Shown in pieces: positions 21,740-29,438 of a DNA stretch of 64,000 bases. Every line of letters starts with the position of its first letter. Position 1 is the first letter of the stretch. The notes beneath the pieces are model-generated. The model searched no databases and was not told where the DNA came from. It saw only the letters and a list, made by a program, of their open reading frames with translations. Source of the stretch: a virus; the IMG/VR virus record IMGVR_UViG_3300038423_000085, positions 1 to 64,000 of that record; one strand, given 5' to 3'. Both the position numbers and the translations under genes were made by a program.

Positions 21740-21924
21740 GCTTCGGAATAGGTAAGCGCTGTGGCAAGTGGTTGTTCATGCGACTGACCTGCAGCCGGTG
21801 GGTTTTCCGGGCCAGTGCTAGATTCAGGGTTGTCGAGAGATTTTATTCTCGATACAAACCTATGCGTTGTTCTTTATGTAGTGCAGGAGTGTCGCATGAA
21901 AGATCACTTTTATCTGATTACTGA
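21736..21924 (+). CDS. Basic micro-protein with CxxC, 62 aa
   Basis: GTG 21736 overlaps the preceding stop (GTGA). Cys and Arg-rich (KRCGKWLFMRLTCSRWVF, then MRCSLC), perhaps a zinc knuckle. Function unknown. Confidence 0.45.
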   Translation: MSFGIGKRCGKWLFMRLTCSRWVFRASARFRVVERFYSRYKPMRCSLCSAGVSHERSLLSDY

Positions 21925-22087
21925 CTCAGTCGAAGACGACGTGCAAGGTAGTAAGGAGAATACTATCCGTGGCGCGCGCAAGACCAAGTCAGCAATGGAA
22001 CATTCGTTAACTCCTAGTGGATGTCATGCTTCGGACGATGGACCCATGCCCGACGTGCACATCTACAGGATTGAGAGGATCGCTTGA
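21896..22087 (+). CDS. Hypothetical protein, 63 aa
   Basis: ATG 21896 after AGGAG. Polar, acidic/neutral sequence (DHFYLITDSVEDDVQGSKEN). Its 3' end holds the GAGAGGA site for the next gene. No family recognised. Confidence 0.55.
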   Translation: MKDHFYLITDSVEDDVQGSKENTIRGARKTKSAMEHSLTPSGCHASDDGPMPDVHIYRIERIA

Positions 22088-22509
22088 AAGAACATATCAC
22101 GGCAGCAGTAGAAGCATTGAAAGACTTCCGTCCCCGCGGCAACTACGTTGTCTGTGTCCCCTGGGATCTAGATGCAATGAAGATCCAGAAGGCAGAGAGC
22201 CAGGCGTTTAGCATGGACGAAGCTGCCTATGTGCGAGAGGAACGTCTTCGTTTTGCAGTACTTAAGGTGGGCCCAGGTGATCATCAGGAAGGTACACTGC
22301 TTCCTATTGACCTTCATCCCGGCGATATTATTGTGACGAATGTCACATCTCAATGTTTGCGTGAGGACTTTGAACAACCTCGGTTCATCATCAACGGACA
22401 ACCTATTTTCTTGTTTGATGGCCGCATGATTGATCATGCCTCCGGAGATATCTTCGGAGTAGTTGGACACACTGCCCTCACAGAAGCGGAGGAAAAGTTC
22501 GGTGTCTGA
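22084..22509 (+). CDS. GroES-like co-chaperonin candidate
   Basis: 141 residues from TTG 22084. Near the start FRPRGNYVVCVPWD resembles the Cpn10 opening (PLGDRVLV), and later FAVLKVGPGDHQEG...PIDLHPGDIIV resembles AVGxG...VKVGDxV of the second half, with a long insert in between where a mobile loop would sit. Phages such as T4 (gp31) carry divergent GroES substitutes. The match is by pattern only and could be another small beta-barrel protein. Confidence 0.45.
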   Translation: MKEHITAAVEALKDFRPRGNYVVCVPWDLDAMKIQKAESQAFSMDEAAYVREERLRFAVLKVGPGDHQEGTLLPIDLHPGDIIVTNVTSQCLREDFEQPRFIINGQPIFLFDGRMIDHASGDIFGVVGHTALTEAEEKFGV

Positions 22510-23602
22510 TGAGAAGCATGTCGCCTTATTTTACAAAGAGGGGACGTCTGACAAAGAGTATCATGTTCATCTTGTCCCCAAAGGAACGGGATACGTTGTT
22601 CGCATCGAATACGGGCGACGCGGTAGTTCGCTCACGAGTTCAGACAAAACTCCTAGCCCGGTGGATCTGGACACGGCGAACGCCATATTCGATAAACAAG
22701 TGCACGAGAAAAAACTCAAGGGGTATTCTGAGGGTGCTGGTCAGGCGCCTTATGTGGGTAGTGACAAGGAGGATAAGATCTCAGGCTACCTGCCTCAGCT
22801 CTTGAACCCTATCGATGATGCACTGGTGGAGTATTACTTCAAGAATAAGACATATTGTCTCCAAGAGAAGAAGGATGGCAAAAGGATTATACTCAAACGC
22901 ACGGGTAAAACCGTTGAAGCCATCAATCGTAAGGGCCTTTATGTCGGTTTCGCTGCGAGCATTGAACAAGCAGCGCTTGCTCTACAGGGAGATTATGTAA
23001 TCGATGGAGAGATGATCGGAGAGGTCTACTATGCCTTCGATATTCTGGCCGCCAGCAAGAAAGGATCGGCCGCCAAGGACACTACTCAGCTGCCTTATGA
23101 GGAGCGATACGATATTCTATCTGAGCTACTCGAGGATGCTGATGCAGCTATTCAAGTTGTGCCAGCCGCCTTCACTGAAGCTAAGAAGCGTATCCTCTTC
23201 AACAAGCTTAAGGACCAAGGAGTAGAGGGTGTTGTCTTCAAAGATATCACCGCTCTCTATGTGCCTGGGCGTCCAGCCAGCAAGGGACCCCAGACTAAGT
23301 ACAAGTTCACTCAGACTTGCACTTGCCAGGTCACAGCGGTCAATGAGAAAGGAAAGCGAAGTGTCTATATCGCGTGTCTCGACGGCACTACATTGGTGGA
23401 AGTGGGAAAGGTTACTATTCTACCGAACTTCCCTGTCCCTAAAGTTGGGACCCTTGTGGAGGTCAAGTATCTTTACAGGCACGTCCACGGTGCCTTGTAC
23501 CAACCGATATATCTTGGCGAAAGGGACGACATCGACCAAGCTGATCAAGTTTCTACGCTTAAAATCAAAGAAGGAGTTGACCTAGATGACGATGAGAGCT
23601 AG
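22502..23602 (+). CDS. ATP-dependent DNA ligase with N-terminal WGR domain
   Basis: 366 residues from GTG 22502 (GGAGGAAAAG upstream). Residues ~5-75 form a WGR domain (YKEGTSDKEYHVHLV, VRIEYGRRGSS). Then ligase motif I CLQEKKDGKRIILK with the adenylated lysine, motif III DGEMIGEVYYAFDIL, motif IV GVEGVVFKDI and motif V TKYKFTQ, followed by an OB domain. WGR modules bind DNA ends in PARPs; fused to a ligase it may guide the enzyme to breaks. A separate WGR protein follows at 24202. Confidence 0.83.
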   Translation: MSDEKHVALFYKEGTSDKEYHVHLVPKGTGYVVRIEYGRRGSSLTSSDKTPSPVDLDTANAIFDKQVHEKKLKGYSEGAGQAPYVGSDKEDKISGYLPQLLNPIDDALVEYYFKNKTYCLQEKKDGKRIILKRTGKTVEAINRKGLYVGFAASIEQAALALQGDYVIDGEMIGEVYYAFDILAASKKGSAAKDTTQLPYEERYDILSELLEDADAAIQVVPAAFTEAKKRILFNKLKDQGVEGVVFKDITALYVPGRPASKGPQTKYKFTQTCTCQVTAVNEKGKRSVYIACLDGTTLVEVGKVTILPNFPVPKVGTLVEVKYLYRHVHGALYQPIYLGERDDIDQADQVSTLKIKEGVDLDDDES

Positions 23603-23777
23603 GATGTACATAGAAATGAAGGGGTTACGCCGGAAGGCTCGGCGGCTGACAAAGGAACTGTCAAAGCGGTTCCATGCCCCAGGCCCCAAGACCTCTGAGT
23701 GGTTGGCCACCGAAGACGAGCTGGCTATCACCATGAAGTCTATTACTCGCTTGCGGAACCAGTGGGCATGCCGATAA
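23586..23777 (+). CDS. Basic helical protein, 63 aa
   Basis: Starts inside the end of the ligase gene (ATG 23586 or 23595). Arg/Lys-rich N-terminal helix (MKGLRRKARRLTKELSKRF). Overlaps the next gene by ten bases. No family recognised. Confidence 0.48.
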   Translation: MTMRARMYIEMKGLRRKARRLTKELSKRFHAPGPKTSEWLATEDELAITMKSITRLRNQWACR

Positions 23778-24145
23778 AGCGATCCTCGCTTGGCCTGGAA
23801 GTGGTCATTAGGACCCTCCAGAAGGCTGTCAGAGACACGAACGACCTGTACCTGGATGTTTATGCTAACGAGCAGCTAGGGCAGCACTCAGCGGCTCTCA
23901 GCACGATTATGAGGGTGTCGGGTTTGCTCCTGGCTCGGCTGGGGTTTAAGTACACTAGCCCTGAGCATCAGAAGGCTATCAAGCGGATATGGTCTGTTGA
24001 CCGGCGCCGGGTGTTCTTCGAAGAGTGGATGAAGAAAGAGAACAAAGGGCTGAAGAAGCCCTTAGTCAACACGCCAAGCCCTTATGACTTGGCCGGCCTT
24101 AAGAAGGAACACGCGAGGCAAAAAGGTAAGAAGCCCCGCGGCTGA
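23768..24145 (+). CDS. Hypothetical helical protein, 125 aa
   Basis: ATG 23768. Helical through about residue 95 (GLEVVIRTLQKAVRDTNDLY, TIMRVSGLLLARLGF), with a basic C-terminal tail (ARQKGKKPRG). No family recognised. Followed by a candidate promoter. Confidence 0.6.
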   Translation: MPIKRSSLGLEVVIRTLQKAVRDTNDLYLDVYANEQLGQHSAALSTIMRVSGLLLARLGFKYTSPEHQKAIKRIWSVDRRRVFFEEWMKKENKGLKKPLVNTPSPYDLAGLKKEHARQKGKKPRG

Positions 24146-24154
24146 TTTTTGGTT

Positions 24155-24183
24155 TTGGCTACCCATTTCCCCTAACCTATAAT
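24155..24183 (+). promoter_or_regulatory. Candidate sigma70-like promoter
   Basis: TTGGCT and a perfect TATAAT separated by 17 bases, in the 56-base gap before the WGR gene at 24202. The -10 is consensus and the -35 shares TTG. Promoters are otherwise hard to see in this densely overlapped region. Confidence 0.55.
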
Positions 24184-24201
24184 GGAATGAGAGGATTTTG
24201 A

Positions 24202-24639
24202 ATGGCATCGAAGATCGTTAGGCAGGTGGTGCTGCAGTGTATCGACCCGGCGGCCCACCATAATAAGTACTACGAGATCACAATCCGTCAGGCAGACAGT
24301 ACCAAGGACAGTCATCGTGTTGACTGTCGCTGGGGCCGGATTGAACACTTCAAAGACGGCAACCCACAGCAGCAGTGGAAGCTTCAAGGAGCCGACTATG
24401 ATGAAGCAAATGCAGAGCTTGGACGTATCATGTTCTCCAAGCTTAAGAAAGGCTACAAGGTCTTCAAGGACACAGCCAGTGGCCACCAAGCGATTGAGTA
24501 TCCTGCAAAGGATAAAGTTAAGAAGGGCCCAGTGGCCTTCGAGACTGAGACGAAGTCTTTTGAACGTACTGAGCATGTCGAGATCGCCATCAACTGGTGG
24601 AATAATCTTGGCGAAGCGATAGAGGATCGTGCAATATGA
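24202..24639 (+). CDS. WGR-domain protein
   Basis: 145 residues. HHNKYYEITIRQAD, then VDCRWGRIEHFKDGN carries the Trp-Gly-Arg signature, followed by a strand/helix pair. WGR domains bind DNA or RNA ends and occur in PARPs and some ligases. Alone here with a short C-terminal helix; may work with the WGR ligase two genes upstream. C-terminus IEDRAI belongs to the recurrent R-x-V/I ending. Own promoter likely. Confidence 0.78.
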   Translation: MASKIVRQVVLQCIDPAAHHNKYYEITIRQADSTKDSHRVDCRWGRIEHFKDGNPQQQWKLQGADYDEANAELGRIMFSKLKKGYKVFKDTASGHQAIEYPAKDKVKKGPVAFETETKSFERTEHVEIAINWWNNLGEAIEDRAI

Positions 24640-24833
24640 GATGGAAGCTACCCGAACCTCGGTATGAACCGCCTCATGCAGCTGAGAGACAAAGGGAAGT
24701 CTTTGTTTTGCTTCCGCATATAGCTACAGACAGGTATATTTATTGGATGGAGCGGCTCTTGGTTAAAGAAGTGTACAGCCGACCCTTCCATGAGTGGTGT
24801 GCTACCGAGTACAGGTCATTGAGGTCCAAATGA
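24636..24833 (+). CDS. Trp-rich small protein, paralogue of 17913
   Basis: 65 residues. MRWKLPEPRYEPP, then LLPHIATDRYIYWMERLLV and WCATEYRSL align with the product at 17913. ATGA overlaps with the genes on both sides. Function unknown. Confidence 0.58.
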   Translation: MRWKLPEPRYEPPHAAERQREVFVLLPHIATDRYIYWMERLLVKEVYSRPFHEWCATEYRSLRSK

Positions 24834-25573
24834 GGATACTAATCATAGAGTGTGGGTCTAGCTTGCTCCCCCTGGCTCTTACGACTGAGGCAGCAAAGCT
24901 CTACCCGAAGCCAGAGATTGATACCTTGACGTTGAATCTGAAGTACGTCAAGTTTCCTGAGCTCAAGCTGGTTTTGAATCAGCAGGCTCCTGATGTGATC
25001 ATTCTGAATCCGCCGGCCGAGCCAGCAAATGAAGCTGTCTTCGGCCAGCTGATCAAAGAACTTACTCGCTATAGTTCTATCATGAGCGCCAAGATCATGT
25101 TGATGTCTTCAGTGGAGGTATTAGGTGATACGACGCCGCGTTCCGAGGTGGCTATCCCCTTACCGAACAGCGAGATGGGTACGTTTCTCCGCATGGCAGA
25201 GACACGTCTGGAAACTGAAACATCACGCTATTATATATTTAGACTACCTTATACCTTGGAAAGCCCTCGCGTCAAGGAATGGTTATCCTGGACCGAACCA
25301 GCAGAAGATCCTGCCTGGCCTCCGAGACCCGATACTGTAGTAACGTTTGCCAGTATCCCTGAGGTAGCGCCAATCGTATTGGAGCGCATCCAGTCTGGTT
25401 GGTATGGTAAGTATCATGTTACGCCTAATGATTCAGTGTCTATTAGATACTTGATCTCAGGTGTGACCTTCAGTACGATCGGCAAAGTGACCGACAACTC
25501 TCTGGCGAGCAAGTATACCTGGGCGTTGAGCCCGACGCCGTACACTTGGTTCAAGTGGACAAAGAAGCCATGA
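24830..25573 (+). CDS. RmlD-like NAD-dependent epimerase/reductase relative
   Basis: 247 residues from ATG 24830. MRILIIECGSSLLPLAL replaces the usual glycine-rich MKILITGANGQLG; later QQAPDVIILNPPAEPANEA (PDVVIN box), IMLMSSVEVLGD (SS-x-YVYG box) and FRLPYTLESPR follow the order of the RmlD/SDR-extended family. The degenerate cofactor loop and lack of a clear YxxxK make catalysis doubtful. Role unknown; sugar-nucleotide modification is one idea. Confidence 0.5.
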   Translation: MRILIIECGSSLLPLALTTEAAKLYPKPEIDTLTLNLKYVKFPELKLVLNQQAPDVIILNPPAEPANEAVFGQLIKELTRYSSIMSAKIMLMSSVEVLGDTTPRSEVAIPLPNSEMGTFLRMAETRLETETSRYYIFRLPYTLESPRVKEWLSWTEPAEDPAWPPRPDTVVTFASIPEVAPIVLERIQSGWYGKYHVTPNDSVSIRYLISGVTFSTIGKVTDNSLASKYTWALSPTPYTWFKWTKKP

Positions 25574-25830
25574 GAACTGTTGTCTCTAACTTTGCGACTG
25601 GCACCCAGAAGTTCACCTCTGGAAGAGGAGATGCTTCCTTCATGATTACACACGGCGTTATCGTTTACACCGTGGATATCTATGGGAATGTTCTCTCTCC
25701 TGTTGGGGCTACATTGGATTACGATCACTCGGATACAATGCAAGGCCTTCAGAGTGGAGTCATTGGAAGAGTAAAGGACTTCTTGACCGTCGATCCTTCA
25801 ATGGATTCGCCGGCCTCGAAGTTGTGGTGA
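25570..25830 (+). CDS. Hypothetical protein, 86 aa
   Basis: ATGA overlap with the gene before. Beta-rich sequence (ASFMITHGVIVYTVDIYGNV) with a short helix at the end. No family recognised. Confidence 0.55.
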   Translation: MRTVVSNFATGTQKFTSGRGDASFMITHGVIVYTVDIYGNVLSPVGATLDYDHSDTMQGLQSGVIGRVKDFLTVDPSMDSPASKLW

Positions 25831-25833
25831 TCT

Positions 25834-26136
25834 ATGGACCCACATTCGTTTGAAGCTTCAGCAACTGATGCTGATCGCTGTAAGTTCTGCGATGATTTCA
25901 GGAGTGCAGATCAACATCAGGCGTGGCCTCCGCGTGGCTATGTAGATTGCCGCAATGAACGCGCTGTGTTTGTATTTGACCAGTGTAAGTGTGGTCAGCA
26001 GTATACGATGAATATTATGATTCCTCATCAGTGTCCTGACTGCAATCGCAAATGGCTCTACCCACCAGACGGAGTTAAGCCGGTGCCCCTATGGCAACAA
26101 GCGTGGTCGTTCCTGCAGTCACTGTGGAAGAAGTAA
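25834..26136 (+). CDS. Zinc-ribbon protein, 100 aa
   Basis: Cysteine pairs CKFC, CKCG and CPDC suggest one or two zinc sites (CKCGQQYTMNIMIPHQCPDC is a typical ribbon). Trp-rich C-terminus (WQQAWSFLQSLWKK). Overlaps the next gene by 46 bases. Confidence 0.58.
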   Translation: MDPHSFEASATDADRCKFCDDFRSADQHQAWPPRGYVDCRNERAVFVFDQCKCGQQYTMNIMIPHQCPDCNRKWLYPPDGVKPVPLWQQAWSFLQSLWKK

Positions 26137-26537
26137 CCTTTCGTCCGCCTGCTCCTGAGCCCGGCGCTGAGTGGAAAGGAATAGCAGAGAAGTGTTATGC
26201 TTGCAAGGGCCCTAACGGGGTCTACGCTAAGCATGTAGACGGTAAATGGAGACCCTACTGTTGGACGTGCATCAAGCCGCCCCTCACCGAGGTTGAAATC
26301 AGAGTAGTCAAGAGGAAAGATGACAACATATCTGACAGTACAGTTCAGCCCACCCGAGTTGAACTGGCTCCAGTGGATGCTCCAGCAACTGAACGAAGAG
26401 AAGTGGCCGGGAAGCCGGGACGTAAAACAGATGGGCCAGCAAGAGCATCTGTGGTTCCAAGACTTCCTAAACAAAGTAAGGCAGTGCATCATGAACCCGC
26501 GCGGAAGCGTGGTGTTCACCGACAAAGCGCAGCTTGA
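26091..26537 (+). CDS. Zinc-knuckle protein, C-terminus overprinted
   Basis: 148 residues. First ~70 residues hold a CYACKG...CWTC pair, plausibly zinc-binding. From 26320 on, the next gene runs in another frame, and this product becomes Pro/Arg/Ala-rich and low in complexity, so only the N-terminal part may be constrained. Confidence 0.5.
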   Translation: MATSVVVPAVTVEEVTFRPPAPEPGAEWKGIAEKCYACKGPNGVYAKHVDGKWRPYCWTCIKPPLTEVEIRVVKRKDDNISDSTVQPTRVELAPVDAPATERREVAGKPGRKTDGPARASVVPRLPKQSKAVHHEPARKRGVHRQSAA

Positions 26538-26796
26538 TTTTATCAAGAACATCTTTATCATGTTCAAGAACAACGCCGGTGAATATATCTTCACTGGTGT
26601 GTGGGGGAACAACGTCCGTATAGGACAGTTTCCTACTGGCACTGGCTCCGCCAACCAGAACTTCACAGCACAGGGTGAGTTCCCCGAGGAACAGTTCCTT
26701 AGGGGAGCAGACATCTTCAATAACATCCTGCACAAGTTGGGTACTGTTATCTACCCGCCATACGATCAGGTCTATCATGATGCAGGATCAACGTAA
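26320..26796 (+). CDS. Tandem-family protein, copy 1
   Basis: 158 residues. Repeats of the form V-x-F-S/T-x-x-E/Q-x-x-F/W-L/I (VQFSPPELNWLQWML; VVFTDKAQLDFIKNIF) and an intervening FQDFLNKVRQ helix. The products at 26945 and 27762 have the same order of elements. No known family recognised; helix-rich, soluble. Confidence 0.6.
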   Translation: MTTYLTVQFSPPELNWLQWMLQQLNEEKWPGSRDVKQMGQQEHLWFQDFLNKVRQCIMNPRGSVVFTDKAQLDFIKNIFIMFKNNAGEYIFTGVWGNNVRIGQFPTGTGSANQNFTAQGEFPEEQFLRGADIFNNILHKLGTVIYPPYDQVYHDAGST

Positions 26797-26945
26797 TGAA
26801 TCCAGACGGCTGTAGGATAATCAACCTCAGAAGAGTTCTTAGCAGTGTCTGGGTCTTCTGTTGGGTACGTGCTGTTCCTGAACAATACTTGAGTCGTATG
26901 GTTAATCGGCGCCACTTTTGGTATAGCCGTAATGGGAGGGACTAA
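26796..26945 (+). CDS. Trp/Arg micro-protein, 49 aa
   Basis: Coupled by TAATG overlaps to the genes on both sides. MNPDGCRIINLRRVL, then SVWVFCWVRAV and NRRHFWYSRNGRD. Micro-protein family. Its 3' end supplies the GGGAGG site for copy 2 of the tandem family. Confidence 0.52.
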   Translation: MNPDGCRIINLRRVLSSVWVFCWVRAVPEQYLSRMVNRRHFWYSRNGRD

Positions 26946-27376
26946 TGTCAGCCCCTTATGAATCCGTTGTATTTATCCCTGCGGAAGCGCAGTTCGTTCA
27001 GAACACAATGTTCCAGTTCTCGCAGAACCAGGCCGTGGCAAACAACACGGATGCTGGTGGTGCTACACCTATTACGCAGGCCGAGCGGCTTAAAGCGCTT
27101 GACATAGTAGGTAAGGTACGCAAGCAGATCACTGATCCAACGCACGCTCCTATTGCATTCACCGAAGCTGAAGCTCAGCTGATGCAACGTCTCTATGTAC
27201 AATACATTCAGGTCCATGGTAAACCACAAGGTGATCTGGACTGGACGTATTGGGTTCATTTTGATGACAGCTCTAGGCAGCTAGTTATCAATGTGATCAG
27301 GAAGGTGGGTGGTTTGATGCCCAATCTTCCGGCAAGTAGTTATCCGCAAGGTTACAATCCTTTTGTGAGGTTGTAA
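26945..27376 (+). CDS. Tandem-family protein, copy 2
   Basis: 143 residues with the family elements VVFIPAEAQFVQNTM, AERLKALDIVGKVRKQI and IAFTEAEAQLMQRLYV, then FDDSSRQLVINVIRKVG. Closest in layout to copies 1 and 3. Overlaps the next ATG by one base. Confidence 0.6.
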   Translation: MSAPYESVVFIPAEAQFVQNTMFQFSQNQAVANNTDAGGATPITQAERLKALDIVGKVRKQITDPTHAPIAFTEAEAQLMQRLYVQYIQVHGKPQGDLDWTYWVHFDDSSRQLVINVIRKVGGLMPNLPASSYPQGYNPFVRL

Positions 27377-27765
27377 TGGCAAAGCGTGTGTTGGATTTTC
27401 TTGTGCGCTGGCATGACAAGAGAAGGAACTGGAATACATGGAATACAGCACAAGTATGTGATTACCCTGCCATACGTGATGGTATGATGACGTTGCGCAA
27501 GGCACACTACCATGTGATCAGGCGCCCAATAATGATGATCGAGTTCAATGATGATCATTATGTGGGTAACCCCACTCGATTCTTGTTCTGTCGGCCTACC
27601 GGCTTTACATATCTAGATATTATGGCTTGTGTTTACAAAGCCTACTCCAAGATGTACAAAGACATAAGGAAGTACGGCATCTGGGGTCATGGTATAGGAG
27701 ATCTCTTTCTTGAAGGTCTACGAATCAATGGACCCGGAAAGTATGAACTGGTGATCGGATCATGA
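27376..27765 (+). CDS. Hypothetical protein, 129 aa
   Basis: Basic, aromatic sequence (FLVRWHDKRRNWNTWNTAQV) with a central strand region and a Tyr-rich helix (VYKAYSKMYKDIRKYG). Lies between copies 2 and 3 of the tandem family, but does not share their pattern. No family recognised. Confidence 0.55.
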   Translation: MAKRVLDFLVRWHDKRRNWNTWNTAQVCDYPAIRDGMMTLRKAHYHVIRRPIMMIEFNDDHYVGNPTRFLFCRPTGFTYLDIMACVYKAYSKMYKDIRKYGIWGHGIGDLFLEGLRINGPGKYELVIGS

Positions 27766-28157
27766 GCAACTCTTTGACTTTTGATGGCTGGGAGCTGCAG
27801 TATTTGCAGAGCACGCTAACGAGGTGGCATGATTACAAAGGACACGGTGCTGGCGGAGGAACGTTCTCGGATGCGGAGCGACAGCTTGTACTCTCCATCC
27901 GCACCAAAGTGCAGGTGGTTGAAGGCTCTTCTGTATCTTTTACAGCCCAAGAGAATAACTTTCTCCAGAGTATTCTTTATGAGAGCCGGCAGAACTATGG
28001 ACGGGGTTCCGGTGGATCCGTTTTCGAAACGGGTGTGCGACAACAGGTACAGCAACGAGCTGTTTATCTTAATGCAGCTATCCTCGCCAAGCTTCGCGCC
28101 AACTTGCCGCCTATTATAGCACCACTCGAGCAGTCAGATCCAGGAGCTATGTCATGA
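27762..28157 (+). CDS. Tandem-family protein, copy 3
   Basis: 131 residues. Elements LTFDGWELQYLQSTLTRW, AERQLVLSIRTKVQ and VSFTAQENNFLQSILYE match copies 1 and 2; a Gly-rich linker precedes the last helix. The three copies probably arose by local duplication and then diverged strongly. Confidence 0.6.
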   Translation: MSNSLTFDGWELQYLQSTLTRWHDYKGHGAGGGTFSDAERQLVLSIRTKVQVVEGSSVSFTAQENNFLQSILYESRQNYGRGSGGSVFETGVRQQVQQRAVYLNAAILAKLRANLPPIIAPLEQSDPGAMS

Positions 28158-28273
28158 TCAAGTGGTGGTATCGCTTCGCTTGGTCAGGATTCCGCGAACG
28201 TTGGGGTGGTCCGTGTATTATAATCCACTCACGTCATTGGTACCGTAAGCACTTTAAGGGAGCCCATCTGTGA
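28154..28273 (+). CDS. MIKWW micro-protein, 39 aa
   Basis: MIKWWYRFAWSGFRERWGG, then SRHWYRKHFKGAHL. Nearest relative in the window is the product at 6489. ATGA/GTGA overlaps tie it to the tandem family copy 3 and to the macrodomain gene. Confidence 0.6.
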   Translation: MIKWWYRFAWSGFRERWGGPCIIIHSRHWYRKHFKGAHL

Positions 28274-28701
28274 GTCTCATTGAAACTACAGGAGATATTT
28301 GGACGTATGTCCCAACACATCGGATTGTTATCCCGACGAATACGCTCGGGGTTATGGGTGCCGGGCTTGCTCTGGCGGCTAAGCAGCGCTACCCGGGTAT
28401 TCAGGCGGCTTACCAGCATGCGCTCAACTCTCTTCCGGATCCAAGAGTACCCTGGTGGAGCGACAGTTTTCCCGATCTCGTCCTGGCGCCGACAAAGAGG
28501 CACTGGGTAGACGACAGCAGGCCTCAAGATGTGGCTAACGTATTGCTTAAGCTTTCCAAGATGCAGGGTGGTCCGTTTGCTCTCCCAGAAATGGGCTGCG
28601 GTTTGGGACGTCTCACTTGGGGCGTCACGAAAGGATTTTATAAGGTATTCGAGGAAGTACCCACGGAGTGGGTGGTCGTTCACCCGTGTAAGAACCGGTA
28701 A
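28270..28701 (+). CDS. DarG/TARG1-like macrodomain protein
   Basis: 143 residues from GTG 28270. TTGDIWTYVPTHRIVIPTNT, then GVMGAGLALAAKQRYPG and ALPEMGCGLGRLTW match the ADP-ribose-binding loops of the ALC1/TARG1/DarG macrodomain branch (NTVGVMGKGLA; P-x-IGCGLGGL). DarG removes ADP-ribose from thymidine in DNA. In a phage this fits reversal of host DarT-type attack, paired in function with the NADAR protein at 10404. The catalytic lysine known from TARG1/DarG is not obvious here. Confidence 0.8.
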   Translation: MSLIETTGDIWTYVPTHRIVIPTNTLGVMGAGLALAAKQRYPGIQAAYQHALNSLPDPRVPWWSDSFPDLVLAPTKRHWVDDSRPQDVANVLLKLSKMQGGPFALPEMGCGLGRLTWGVTKGFYKVFEEVPTEWVVVHPCKNR

Positions 28702-28723
28702 GCCTTGGTACTGAAAGGAAACC

Positions 28724-29017
28724 ATGCAGAAGAAGACAGTTATTGAGATGGAGTACGGCGAGCTCGAGAAACTAATCGAGAAGACGTATGGATTCGAAGA
28801 GTATTCCATACCAGCCGAAGAAGAGATGGGGAACTACTGTTCCTATACTACCGAGCTGACCAAAGACGAAGTGCTCGATGGGTATGACAAGGAAGACCTT
28901 GAGAAGATGAAGACCTCCAAGAAGCCTATGCAGTGGCGTACTCACCTCTTGATGCAGGATATGTGCAACAATGGTATCCTGGAGCCTGGCGATTACGTAG
29001 TCAAGATCTTCTGGTAA
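28724..29017 (+). CDS. Hypothetical acidic protein, 97 aa
   Basis: AAAGGAAACC before the ATG. Acidic, mixed sequence (EMEYGELEKLIEKTYGFEEY; EEEMGNYCSY), ending in a strand (PGDYVVKIFW). Proteins of this look are common in phages; function unknown. Confidence 0.58.
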   Translation: MQKKTVIEMEYGELEKLIEKTYGFEEYSIPAEEEMGNYCSYTTELTKDEVLDGYDKEDLEKMKTSKKPMQWRTHLLMQDMCNNGILEPGDYVVKIFW

Positions 29018-29019
29018 CT

Positions 29020-29106
29020 ATGTGGTGGCGCTGGCGGTGTGCTAGGCGGGCCTGGAAGGGTGGCCCAGGGTTTTGGTCCTGGATTCTACTCGGGAGATAC
29101 CGATGA
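29020..29106 (+). CDS. MWWRW micro-protein, 28 aa
   Basis: 28 residues, six of them Trp and six Arg (MWWRWRCARRAWKGGPGFW...). The shortest clear member of the micro-protein family. ATGA coupled to the SSB-like gene. Confidence 0.5.
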   Translation: MWWRWRCARRAWKGGPGFWSWILLGRYR

Positions 29107-29438
29107 GCATCAAGCTGCAGATTGAGGGCTACCTAGGAAAGGATCCCTATGTTCAAACGATTGGCAACGTGGAGGTTACAGTACTCTCTGTGGCTTGCCG
29201 GCGTGGCGCCTCCCGTCATGCCGATTGGATCACGGCTACTATTTGGAACCCGAGGCTCCAGAACTTTGTACGATCTACCCTCAAAAAGGGAGATAAGATC
29301 CAAGCCTTTGGCGTCTTAGGTAAACTTGGTGTATACTATGATGGTGCTGGCAAAGCAAAGCCAGGCCTTGATATGTTCATCAATACCATCGGCTTCGTGA
29401 ACCACACAGAAGAGAGGGCATATGACCCAGGTGCTTAA
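29103..29438 (+). CDS. Second SSB-like OB-fold protein
   Basis: 111 residues from ATG 29103. LQIEGYLGKDPYVQTIGNVE, DWITATIWNPRLQNFVRSTL and KKGDKIQAFGVLG follow the SSB OB-fold (GxLGxDP, W-x-x-x-xW, GDxxxxxG). It lacks the acidic tip and linker of the ssb product at 16652, so it is unlikely to recruit the same partners. Confidence 0.7.
   Translation: MSIKLQIEGYLGKDPYVQTIGNVEVTVLSVACRRGASRHADWITATIWNPRLQNFVRSTLKKGDKIQAFGVLGKLGVYYDGAGKAKPGLDMFINTIGFVNHTEERAYDPGA

Noticed and set aside
28234-28809. Minus-strand open frame of 191 codons opposite the macrodomain gene
   Set aside because: Antisense to a well-supported macrodomain; no independent evidence.
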